From positions 22,199,607-22,263,606 of the forward strand of contig CM038722.1 of assembly GCA_021613375.1 (NCBI GenBank): 64,000 nt of DNA, read 5' to 3'. Each line of letters begins with the position of its first letter. The stretch's first letter is position 1. Origin of the DNA: Megaleporinus macrocephalus. Lineage: Eukaryota; Chordata; Actinopteri; Characiformes; Anostomidae. The position numbers and the translations under genes are program-made. The notes under the pieces were generated by a model. The model was given only the letters and a program-made list of their open reading frames with translations. It did not search any database and was not told where the DNA came from. This document shows, piece after piece, positions 22,769 through 35,400 of the stretch.

Positions 22769-25328
22769 ATTTTTTGATTAAAATGAGCTGCCACAGTTTG
22801 ATGCCCACTTTTAAAAAACTGAACCAAATACAAAAATAATACGCCCCTTCTTTTTAAAATAAATTACAAAAATATACATACACATCAGAGACGTACGTAA
22901 CAAAACTAAATCGATTTACTTCGTTGTGCATAATTTGTTTGAGCTCACAGTTGATTTGTGTTGTAAAGGGACAGGCCATGTTGGTTAGTTTTGATTCCTT
23001 CTTTACGTTCAGTTATATACAGTGAATCATTTATTCTGAACATTTCCAGTACAGTAGGAAAGTCTGATAATCTTCATATTGTCAAAGCGATATTCTAAAA
23101 ACTGTGAACAGTAAAACAGTGTTGGGTCAGAGTATACCTGGAAACCCCCAACTCCCTGATTGTAGTGTACAGTGACTGAAAGCTTTGTATTTTTTTTAAA
23201 CTAAAAAAAAGCAAAAAGAAACTAAAGCACATGTTTAAAATATCTAAAAAGCATGAAAACAAGCGCATACTCTGCAAATAAATAATCTACTTATGTACAT
23301 CTACATACTAATACGACCCATGTAACCTTCCTACAATGTCGGCCAAAAGACTAACAGTTTCTTTCGTAATAATAATTTTGTACATACAGTACCTTCAAAA
23401 GACAAAGACCATCACATGAAGCATGACACCACTTACGGGGGATTTATAGTTTTAACTATAGGCTAGCTAGAAAAAATAAAATAAAATGAAAAGTAAGCAT
23501 TTTGTGCAGATGTGCCAGTTTACAGCAATCTTAAATCCACAGCTAAGACAGTGTACATTTAATAATGTAACTAAATATACAAATACATCAACGGGTTTGG
23601 CCGTGTAATACAGAACAATACAGACGAGACATTTTGATACTATAAAGGAATGACATGCACACGTCATGTCGGTCACAGTGTGGGACAATACACTAAAGAT
23701 GGCAAAACGAGAAGAAGAAAAAGTTCTCAGGAACCTTTGAGGCACAAACAAGATCTGATATGGCTTTTTGTCAGTGCTATCTACTATCAGATATTGATAT
23801 CAGTGCATTTGAACAGCTAAAGTCAAGAAAACTAATCTATTGCGGCACTAGCTGTGCTTATAAATAGATATCTATTGTAATGAGAACATCATCTTTCTCC
23901 CAAGAAATACTGAGCACCATTTTTGCAGTGTAAGCTACAGTTCTGCTGATCGTTCACTTAATGACATCCCTGTTTTCCCTTTAATCAGAATGAATGTATG
24001 AATTGTTCTGGCTCATGTGGTATCAAACTGCAAGGCCTGCTAATCAGGAATAGGTAGACAAGCCTTATAAACCTTCACATCAACTGCAATAATTGCTATT
24101 AATTACCCCCATTTGTATTAATACGCTACATAACGCCTTCCATGTTGCTACAGTACAAATAATGGCTTTCAAAAAGTGATACAGCCCAGTATATAAAAGA
24201 CACTACATATTTCCTTCTTTTATCTTTTTTTCCCCCCTTTTTTTCTTGTCCCCCCCAGATCCTTACAGCTAATCCTTCACTTTTTACTGAGGCATACTAC
24301 GAAGTTCATAGGAAGAAGTAAACCATGGCTAAATCTTTAATGCTTCTAAAGCTCATTCCCAGCAGTTTGATGCCAGAAGCATATGACTAAAGAAAAACCT
24401 TCTTATCATCTTCAAGAATATAAAATATGTTGGATAGTTCACCTAATCAAACTGTGCACCTCCTCCATCCTAGATCCTTTGCTTTAGTCCATAAAAACAA
24501 AATTTATCTGGTCCACAGGAAACAAACATTCTGGATACTATATACTCTAGCAGTCTCCACAGAGATCCATTTTTTTACCCCTAGACATCAAGGGCACCGT
24601 CCACAGAAGACACGATGGATAAAAATACACCAGGAGTTTTGCCAAAATACTCTGCCTGGCGTAGCTGAACAGCTAAAGTGTGTCTAGTGAAAGGTATCCA
24701 GGCGTTCCACAAACCTAATTAACTAAGTAGCCTCTTGGCTCCGAGGGCTGGTGTGAAAGGGCAAAACCATCTGGCAGAGGCGTGGAAGCGTATATAATAC
24801 ACCATGCATCATAGATGCGAGTCAGATGTAATACTTGCTGGGTGCCCGGTGGCTCCTATATTGGGAGACTGAGAAGGATGGGAATGACAATCTCCATAAA
24901 AGTCCATACATTTAGCTCCCACACACCGACATCTAATATTTTTTCATGTGTATTAGATTAAGGTTGGAACTAAAACTCCACAGGATAAGACATCACCTTA
25001 ACCAAGACTGGGCAATCCACTCTACACCAATAATTCTAGTCCTGGAACGCCAACACCTCCCCCCAGAGGTTAAATCAAGTGTGCTTGAAGACTAGAAGTG
25101 ACAGTCTGTGTTCCAGAGAAAAGGTCATCACTTCTAGACTTGAGTGCAATTCCCAGTCTTATATATTGTAATCACTGTTAGTTAAATAACTTGCCAACGC
25201 AACAGATATGCCACCATGGAGTCTTCCCTAAAATCCAAGACCAGAAAGACAACAATCAACTCCAGATTAAAAGACCTCTGCTGTAGACCCTCAGCTCTAA
25301 ACATCACCTGCTTATTCCAACACTAACC
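22690..25328 (-). other. 3' UTR of the PRR36-like gene
   Basis: After the stop at 25329 there is no further recognisable coding sequence on the - strand. The first convincing AATAAA on the - strand downstream is at 22716-22711, giving a 3' UTR of about 2.6 kb. The region is AT-rich and largely free of obvious repeats, unlike the introns, which fits transcribed UTR. Alternative upstream poly(A) sites cannot be excluded. Confidence 0.5.
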
Positions 25329-26410
25329 TTAATGATGAGTCTCCAGCTCTACTACTGTCCATTCCCCTTGAGCGGAGCTACCTGAAGCCTCTGGTGAAAA
25401 GCTGCTCACAGAAGTGACCGTGGCAGAAGGCTGAGCGAGTGGAGGCAATAGGTTGGGCCACAGGCTAGTCTCCAGGGGGCTCAGCGTCCCGCCTGCCCCA
25501 CCAGGCAGTAGAAGCAGCGGGGAGCAGCTGTCTCCAGTAAGCAGCAATGTCTGGTTGATCAGCTGCTGGACAATGTCAACCTTTTTGCCCCAGTCCAGCT
25601 CCAGAGGAGAGGGCTGCTCTGAAGGAGTACCGTCTGGAACTACAGGGTGTGTTAGCCCCACTTGGTCTGTAATGAGTTTCAGGGAACATGCGTTTTGTGC
25701 CTGGGGAGACACCATGTTGTCATCTGGAGGACCACTGGTTGCCATCGTCTGGCCATGCAACTCTTTGCATCCAACGTTTTCTTCCGTTTCCACCATGCCT
25801 TTCTCTTCCATTTCATCCTCAAGGTCTTCTGCATCACTGGTCTCGAGGGCCTCATAGATCGTGCAAAGCCCCGACGGGGAAAGCGCTGTTGTCACTGCCT
25901 TGTGTTGTTCATTTTGGTGCTCATCTTGTTGCTCTAGCTCTTGCTGCCATTGCATGATCTGCTGCCTCTGCTTCAGTTCACGCTGCTGTTGCTGGATTTG
26001 CAGCTGAAGCAGATCCCTCCTCTGTTCCTCCAACTCCTTCTCTTTCTCCTCCCTCGTCTTCTTTTCCTCCAACTCGTCCACCATGTGATTCCTCTCCTCC
26101 TTTTTATCATCACCTTGATAACTATTGCAGTCATTGGCCTCAGTTTCCTTTTCAGCTTCTCTTTTGTCTTCTTGATTCTCAGCCCACTGACTCTGCTGTT
26201 CTCGTCGTTGTTCGATCTGCCGGAGCTGCTGCTGGTGATGTTCTAGCCGTCTGAGCTGGGCATTGGGCCCCACACTTGGTACTCTTGGAGGAAGGTCAGT
26301 AGGCAGACGAGGCGCATTGTTTAGGTGGTCTACATGTGGCCTCGGACAGCGCCTGGGTGACATGGTCATGTGGATGGTGAGGACTTCTTGTTGGTGCCAG
26401 TTGTTTTTTC
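25329..26410 (-). CDS. prr36: PRR36-like terminal coding exon
   Basis: The acceptor is GTGTTCACAG and the phase matches exon 5. It encodes RCPRPHVDHLNNAPRLPTDL, then a charged coiled coil (LRRLEHHQQQLRQIEQRREQ; QQRELKQRQQIMQWQQELEQ). An acidic linker with LCTIYEALETSDAEDLEDE leads to the tail with KKVDIVQQLINQTLLLTGD and WTVVELETHH. The stop is TAA at 25331-25329. The tail is the part most likely to identify the family. Confidence 0.92.
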
Positions 26411-29400
26411 CTGTGAACACGGAAAATGGCCCAAGCGAGTGTTAGATCAAACAAAGAGGGACAGGGTGGCAAAGCAATAGATGAGTGATGGGTGCAGTAG
26501 GAATAAAGGAGAGATGGAGAAGGAAGAATTGGGATATTACAATGGAGAGCTAAGCAAGGCATGGAAAAGCACAGAGACAAACACAGTCAATACATTATAT
26601 TGTTCAGAGTAAGAAACTTTTGGTGAATAGATTTTGTGCAGAAGTTGTTTGTGCAGTGAAAGCGGCCACACCCTGTATATGCAATAACCACTGACTATCG
26701 TGAAGAAGAGGGGACAGGAACATAAACATTTGTGAGGATAAAACAACCCTCTTCAACAGGGCAGTTAGGTGAAAACATGCAATACCAAACACTCACCATG
26801 CATATTAAAAATAATAGCAGTAAGTGGGTAGGGACTTTGTTGGTGCATCCAACCTTGTTCCCATGTGATAAGCATATGAGCTTCATGCATATGCACACAT
26901 AACATGACAGCATGCGTCAAGCAACCGTAGTGAACAGCAAACTTTCACAGTTCTGGCAGGCATGCAGTTCACATACAGTGAGCAACAAAGTGTAAGCTGA
27001 TGTAGTTTTAGTGCAACCAAGTGAACAGACTTATTGTCTTCTCATTGCCAGGCAGCTTCTTCTAACCACAATCAATTTTGGCTTCTAATCAAAGCAGTGC
27101 ACTTGGGTCAAGTCCCAAATTGTGAAGGTCAGACAAACAGCAGAGAAACTAAACCACAAGGAGGTGTAGGGATAAAAAAATAAAAAAAAAAAAAAGAAAG
27201 GGAGAGGAGGGCTAGGCACCTTGATAAAGAATGAGATCCAGAAGCCTCGTAGGATCAGATCTCGCATTTTCTCCTTCCTCCTCAGGATGGTGGGAATCGA
27301 GGAGGAGACAGGGTTTTTAAAAAAAAAAATAAAATAAAAAGAAGGGAGGGGGAAAAGGTGGGGGTTGGGGAACACAAGAACAGAAGTGGAAGCACACTGG
27401 GGCAGGAGAGCAGGAATGTTCTCCATATTCAGTTTTCTTTCCATCATTCATGTTAAATTTATTTATTTTTCTTGTGCCGTGTCTATGTAAAAGCGGTCAG
27501 TAATGCTGCAGTGACCGACCAAATACAAGGTATCATGTTCACAACTGGAGCTGCACAATAAAATAGTAGGTGCTCAAAGAGTTTATTCAGATTTGTTAGT
27601 CTGTATGGGATGTTTAACCATTCCACCTACTAATGTTTAACTAAATCTTTAAACTTAATTGTTTAGTACATTAGCCTGGCACAGCTTTAGGTAGATATTG
27701 GCCCAGGGGGGGCAATGGCCCACCAACCGCTTACCATTTTTATAAAAGACTACATCAGTTAACATGCCACACTGTATTTCTTGCATTTATTGGACAGACT
27801 GTGGAAAGATAAATTAGCTGACAGATTTTCCAATTAAATTGTTGTTTTGCTATAAAATGTGGTTCTCTTTTTAAAACTCTCCTGAACTGCTGTGTTTTGT
27901 CCCCTACTCATCATTTGGTTACGCCACCAGGTCTGGTATTAGCTACTAATCTATGCTATGCAGTAAACTACAAACTGAACAAATGCCATATTGGAGCCAT
28001 GTCGATAACGATAAAAACAAGTTAATTTCCATTTTAGAACAACAGTCATCCTCTAACAATCTGAAGAAATATACTGGAAAGAAAAGTCTTGTGTTAAATG
28101 TCTAACCTTTATTTAAAGCTATGACAGCAAGTACTCAAAAAACAAACGGTTATCACAACATTAAGGGTAAGGGTTAAGCAAACCCTAAAGTGCAGAAGAT
28201 AAACAGGGCATGTGCATGAAAGGGGAGAGAGGACTAAGGTTAAAGAGGACAGACGACTGAAACTCAGGAGTAAATAAACATAATACAAAACCAATCCATT
28301 AGCATTTTCAGTAAAAACGTTTGGATACACATCTGTCAAAAGTCCATTCCACAGTTCTTTTTTGCTTCAATACTTCATTTTCTGTTTCTTTTTTCCCCCC
28401 ACTCTCAGAACTCCACAACAATTCATGCCGGTTCAAGGTAACACCATTAGTTTATTAAAAAGGAGAGAAAAACTGTTGCCCTAATTGTAAATAGCAGTAG
28501 CTATTGCACATACAGGAATTTAAGCCTTGTATCCATAAATGTAACTGTACTATATATGTTGCAGGGAGGGTGTCACTATCATTCTTATCAGCCTCTTATT
28601 TCCCTATTCTTAAAATTTTTTGCTTTTTTATTTATTTTTTTAAGACATTAAGACAAAGCTGGAAAGACCCTGATCACGAGACAAGGGACACAAGGTGCAT
28701 TTACGAAGTGCAATCTATACATTACCTGCCAAGGAGCTATCAGTTTTTTCACATATAGTGGAGTAGTAGGGATGCTGAGCTTCAAGGTCCCAGTCCTCTT
28801 CGTGATGCTCTAAGAAGGAAGGGTTAGCCACACCTGTTTCAACAGGCTCAGTGCCACCTTGTGAGCAAGGTTCTGGCAACTCCTCACTGGCCTTCCCACA
28901 TAACATGTACTGTTGCTCCGAGTTGATCTGTGGATCTCCTTGTTGCTCGAGATGGTCACCATCTTCAGGAGCACAGGTTGGCTGAAGATTCAGCTCCTTG
29001 ATGAGCGACGGATCTTTGGCCTCCTCTGGAAGTTGCTCTTCATTCTCCAGGGAGAAAATACCTGGGCTTTTGGCGCAACTTTCAGTGGTAGACTGGGCGT
29101 TGGAGTTAGAAGTGGTGGTGCAGTCAAACCCATAGGAGGCAGCTGAGGTGGCAGACTGAGGGGTCTCACTACCACCACCCCCTTCTGTCTCAACACCGGC
29201 ATCTTCACGCTCCTCTAGGGTAGATAAACTGTGGGCCACCTGCGTGCTGTCAAGGCATTCATTGCCAGTGGTAACAGGTTCCACATTTGACTCACTGATT
29301 TGCATTTCTCCTTCGGTGTCACTAGCCTCATCTTCAGTGGCTGAAGAAGGGGATGATGGCACAGATGTTGGTGCAGTTGCTGGACCACCTAACACATCAT

Positions 29401-32400
29401 CGGCAGGCAGAGTCTCAGGTTCTTCCTCCTCATCACCTTGTTCAAGTCGGATGCCTAGATCTTGCATTATGTCTGGAAGAGCAGCAGGAAGGGGACTGAC
29501 TGGTCCAGGCTGCTGCTGCTGGTTCTCCACTTCTGAGGTTAGATTGTAGTCTTTAACCTCCTCAGGTGTACTGGCGTCACTGCAACTCTGGGAAGCTTGT
29601 TCTGGGCCACTTGCTGTGTTGAACTGGGACATGCCTTGGGGTAGAGGTGCCAAGCCTGGACTGAAGCTAGCATCCTCTGCAGAAGGCACTGGTGCGAGCT
29701 GAGGTGAGCTTTGGAAGGGCTCCACAAGAGCTGAGGAGAGACATGAGGGGCCTCCTTTGACATTTTCAGCATTCAGCTGAGCTTGGATTGAGGTTTCCAA
29801 GTTTGCTTGCCAGGGGCTAGAGGAAGGGCTTGATGGGAGATTGGGCTCTGGTTGTAGTGGCTGGACCCAAGGATCAGCAAAAGGATTTGCTTGGTCCCAC
29901 TGAACAGCAGGAGGGGCAGAAGGAACAATTGGTGGAGGCTGCATACGGTTTAGGTTGTCCAATCTGTAGTCTTCTACAAAGTCATCTTCATCTGCATTTC
30001 CATAGCTTTCAAGTCCACTCTCAGTAACACCCTCGCTAGCCATTTCCACATCTTCATCTTCCTCTTCCTCATTATCATGGCACTGCCTGTGTGGGTCTTC
30101 TGCTCTTTCTGACCCAACTTCCATGTCACAGACACGATCTTCATCTTCATAGTCATCATCATCATCATCTTCATTGGCAGGAATGTCAGGGACCTTCTCG
30201 AAGTCTGGAGATCCTGCAGATGCACCTTCACCATCAGCACCTTTCAGGCTAGCTTCCCCTAGATCATCCATACTCTCAGTGCCCTCAAGGACACCAGGAG
30301 CACTTAGCTCCGAGGCCCCGTGCTGACTGCAACTGACATCCTCAGAGTCAGGCTCAGAGAGCAGTCCTCCTGCCCGCCATACTGACCCAGTCAACCCTGC
30401 TGAACCAGGCCGGGACTCCTCTGTAGGCTGCGTGCCGCTCATGTCAGACACAGATACCTGCTGACTACCCTCCTTTTCCTCTTCCTCTTCATCTACATCG
30501 TTGTGGCTCAGCTGCTCTGCCTTCTCAACTGCCTCTAAGCCTTTAGGGGGCACTGGGGCAACAACACATTCTTCAAATGTATTCATTCCAGGGTTTTGCA
30601 GTAATTCTTCCTGTGCAGGTGGAGCCTGGGCTGCAATATGGACCTCATCGTTTTTAAACTCTTCATCATATGTAACAGATGGAGGACAAGCCACTTCAAG
30701 AGAAGGCATTTCAACCGGTGGCTGTATAGCTAATGGATCAACCACTTGCTCCATGGTGGGAATAATCTCTGGAGCTGAAGCCTCTGGGACAGACACTTCC
30801 ACTTCACTTCCTTCAACTTCTGCAGGGGCACTAGTCTGTTCATTCAACTGTTCTTCTAACTGTACATCTGAAGTAGCTTCAACTTCTGGAACAGGCTCTG
30901 CAGCTGCCAAGACTGCAGAGGTTGCTGTAGACACAGTGTCCACAGAAGCTAATGCAGGTTCCACAGGCTCTGCTGCATGTTCTTCTTCAGCAGGCTTTCC
31001 CTTAATTACTAATGGTGAAACAGACTGTGTTGGTTTGGCTGTTTGGCGCTTCACAGCAACTGGGGTACTACTGCCTCCTTGCTTCTGGCTGTTGGATGCT
31101 GTAGCCATTTTGCTTGAAGCAGGTCGCGCTGGAGCATTTCGGGGACTTGGAGGGACCTTCCGTGTTGGTAAAGGCTTATTGTCATCTGTTTTAAGTCGAG
31201 TTGTTTTGGTGTCTGCAGGTGGTCGTTTGGCAGCTGCAGCTGGTTTTGGGGGTTCAGGCTTAGAGGTTTTTGTAGCCGTAGGTTGTGCGCTGGTCTTTGT
31301 GGCAACCGGTTTTCTGGCCGGTGCAGTAGTGGAAGGTTTACCAACATCTAGAATGGAGAAACAAGATAACATTCAACTGGATGAAAACAAAGTGCTAAAA
31401 ACTGCACAAGAAAAAAATGATGGAAGCTTTTACTCAATCCCACAAACACAATCTGACTGAATTATTAAGAGGACTGGTATAAGATGGAGTGAAAAACAAA
31501 ACCACACAAACAGAACTCTACCTTTCTTGGCTGCTACAGTTGTAGTAGAGGCTTTAGAGGATTGTAATGAGGCAGTGCGGGCAGCAGAGGGGGCTGAGGC
31601 AGTTCTTGAAGATGCAACCTTTGTATTAGCGACTGTTGGTCTTGCGGAAGCTGAGGATGTGGTTGGTGCTGTATTAGGCCTAGAGTGAGAAAATAAAAGT
31701 TAATAAAAACCTTACAAAATAACATGAATAGTCAGTACACAGAGTTTGATAATTAGAAGTCATTTTGTGTATTGGTTCAACTTGTAAGGGAGGAGGAGAT
31801 GTATACTTGTGTGTATATATATATATATAAAAAAGTGTGCTAATCGTTTACAGGGAAGCGATGCGATTAATCTTTCAAGATAAAATTAAAATAAAAAAAG
31901 GTTAAGAATGAGGTTTTTGTGGTTATAAAGACATTCCACTCCCCCTCTTGCTCACACATGGTTGCTTAAGTTGTCCTGGTGTACAACCTGTTTTGTACTT
32001 TATAACCATGGAATGTAGCTGTTAGGCTAACCCCTGATGTTGTTCATAAGCTGATACAGTGCATGGGCCAAGGAATTATTAGTGTTTTGCTCAGTGTGCT
32101 AATCAATTTCCATCAACCTACTCTTCTGCTGTTCAGGACAAAGCTCTTATCCTCTGTATTCTCATGTGGGATGGGGAGGATGAGTTTAATAGCTGACAAG
32201 GCATTTATTATTATGATGGTAACTGTGGAACACTTCCACATTTAGTCAAACTCAAATTTCCTCTTTCTTTCCCTTCCTGACATTCCCCTGTTTAACCTTT
32301 ACTAAACTTCTATGCAAAGCAATATAAACCATTACAACCAGAGACAATCACTTCATGTGACTCTGGACAAATTTGAACACAAAAGTAAACCAAAAGTCAT

Positions 32401-35400
32401 AAAGTTGGTAGATGTGATTCTGTTGACTGAAACCAAAGATTTCTTTTTGTTTCTTTTTCAGAAGTCTTTTTCCTGATTTCGTGACACGAGTTAAGTTAAA
32501 CAAGGAACATAAAGAACCATAGACTAGCCAGTATATAAAGAATGCAGTGCTACACAACCTAAAGGAAACAGTCATATTTTAGCAGTGACGTGGACAGAAT
32601 GGGTGGTGAGTGTATTCCTTATATGTGCACACAATGCACATGTTTAAATGCCTGGGCCCCACATGGCTGCACTACAACATCGCCTCCACAAATCATACTG
32701 CAACAATGGGCGAGTGTTCTGGATCTGAAATTCCTTGTTAGACTTGTTAGTTAATCTAAAGAGACGAAGATGGCTGATGAACTCAACTTGGGTTAGGGAA
32801 AATGAGACAAACAGACAGCTGTGTAGGCTAGAGCGCAAACGAATGAATGAATGGATGGATGGGGAGGCAACTGCAGACCTTAAAAAGCCTATTTCAGCAA
32901 AGATGACAAATGAAATAAGTGAAATGTAGGGCATGTATTACAGACAAACAGCACTAATATAGACCAGCGTAATCCACTTATGTATTACTGCAAAATCTGA
33001 AGCAACAACAGAACTCAATTATGGCAGAATGTAATGGGAATTAAACAAACAAAAGCTTCCTCCAAGAGGAAGGAGACATAAATTGAACCCTTATCCCTGT
33101 CAAGATCATTGACTCCATCATGTCAGAGCTAGGGTTTAGGCAAAGCTAGCAGGCCATGCCATAAACCATTTAAAAAACATAACAAGCAAATGGCTATGCT
33201 CAACCAAACCTAATGATGCAGTGGCGTATCATAAAAGATCTTTGTAAAATGGGAAAGTTTGTCTTGTGCTACTTTTTTAAACCATAAACAAAAAACACCA
33301 TTAGAAACATTAAGAACAACTTGGTCTGAGCCATTCTACCCAGCACAGGCATTTTTCTACATCTAGACCAGGGATCACTAATAGGCGGACCACAGTCCGG
33401 ATTTGGACCCATACATTGTCCAATGTAGACCCAAACCGATAAACTACTGAAAAGGATTTAATTTTGACTGTGTTTATTTTAAGCGGCAGAGCTTTTCTTG
33501 TCTTTATGGTATACAGGCTTTACGGTGCAGGAAACTTACAGACCAATCGCATGCGCTGTAAATCACTAAAGGTGCTTAATCAGGATACGAAGTGAGAAGC
33601 AGCAGCCGGAGACTAAAGCGAACCAGAAAGAATAACGTAAAAACAGAAAAGTCAACAGTAAAACTGACTGTTTGACCAGGAACAGTTATGGAGTGGACTC
33701 GCTCGTCTAGTTTTGAAGAATACCGCTCTGTAAAACCAACATGTTAACTCAGCTTCACAGATTGACAAGACGCACATTTATTTACTTTCTCTATAAATAA
33801 ACGCTTTGAGATGCTCTTTTTTAAACATTGTTGGTTTTTTTTACGTGGCTCTTGTTTTTACTTGAAGTGAGGGAAAAAACATGTATTTGGAGCTTAATTC
33901 ATTCAGTTCAGCATTTAAACAGTAAATACACTGAAATATACTGAACGGTATTTCTAATAACTTCCAGTTACTGATTGTACAGGATGCTGATTCTAGGCTA
34001 CTTTAGTATACAGGATATGGCACTGAATCATAACACAAGTTAAAAATGATGGCGATCCAGACCTTGGCCTGAGGAAAGATCTTCTGGATCTTACTAAATT
34101 CTTATTAAATACTCCTGATCTAGACCGACAGCATCCATTAATTTAGTTACAACAATTTTACTAAATTAAGAAGGAAAGACAAAATAGCTTTACGAATCTC
34201 ACCCCATGAAGAGTCCACTCTCAAAGGAATTAAATAATAAACTCTATATTGATTAATTTGCCTTTTTAGCTAGAATTTCATATTGGGTTCGCCAAACGGC
34301 CAGTCTTGCATTGGTTTGCACTGCTCTGTATGTTGGTGCTGGGGTTGAAGGGGAAATACAAATGGGTCAAATGAAAGATCAGAAACTGGCAATTGGCCCA
34401 TATGGCATTTTAAGACCTTTAAGTTTTTAAAACACATTTAGATTAGTGATGCTTAAATTCAATTGCAAACAGACTTTTCCTTCCGCACACGGCATTTCTT
34501 CCATCACCGCAGCGAATTACAACCCTGTCCTGACTGATCTCTGGAACGCACTGTTTGCTTGGCCCGACTGCTGTCCAAAACCAGCTTTGCTGCAGCGCTT
34601 ACCCAAGCAGAAAAATCCAAGAGGCTTGATCTGGGAGAGGAGAGACAAGCCAAGCCAACCCCCACCCCCTCCCAACACACAAAAAACTGATAGCAGTCAA
34701 GCTTTAAGTTAGGTTTAACTCAAAGTCAGTGTGACCAACAAAGAAACTTAAGAACTGACAGACAGAGAGAGACAGGGAGTCTTTTCTCCTAGATGCAGTC
34801 ACGAAGAGGGGATGTTTCTGTTAAGCTGCAGTCCAAAGCCTGGCAGAGACCAGGATAATTTTCCCCCCTCCTCCTTGGTTTCTGGAGTCTGTCAGACATA
34901 CCACTGAGACACTCAATTTCAGGGGGCATGGGGAGGGGGGAAATTTTCAAAATCTCCCAGGATAACAGTAATCTTTCAGACCTTGGGCTGCGTTCATCTG
35001 AGAGTATGGGGTGTGCATTTGTGTCTCACACTTACATTCATGTGGTATTAAATAAATAAATAAATAAATAAACAAATAAATAAATTGAACTGAGCCCTAA
35101 TTATAAGCGGTTAAAGGTTAAAATCATCCTAAAAATTAACAATACAACCCACACCAACAGAAGTGTGAAATCGTTTTTAAATCAGTGAGTGTGTTTTCAT
35201 GCATGTGACAAATTATAATCAGATTTCTGCAGTTAGATTGGATTTAGGCTTAGAAATCTAATGTTGAAATCTGATAGAGAGCGCTGGTTTTAGCTTAGTA
35301 ATCTTGGAGTATATTTTAAAAGAAATCATTAGTAAATCAATACTTTGACATGGTTAACGATTGTAGTAGCGTTAGATTACATCTGGGATTGTGTTCAGGG

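Noticed and set aside
23467..24687. Short open frames on both strands in the 3' UTR of the PRR36-like gene.
   Set aside because: They are short, with no initiation context or protein-like composition.
25453..26246. Several + strand open frames opposite the terminal PRR36-like exon.
   Set aside because: They are antisense shadows of the Gln/Glu-rich coiled coil.
27085..27447. A 120-codon - strand frame in PRR36-like intron 5.
   Set aside because: It consists of A/T-rich and hydrophobic low-complexity runs, and exons 5 and 6 already join in phase without it.
30501..31460. A 319-codon + strand open frame opposite the PRR36-like main exon.
   Set aside because: It is a compositional shadow. The - strand frame has matching splice phases and continues across exons.
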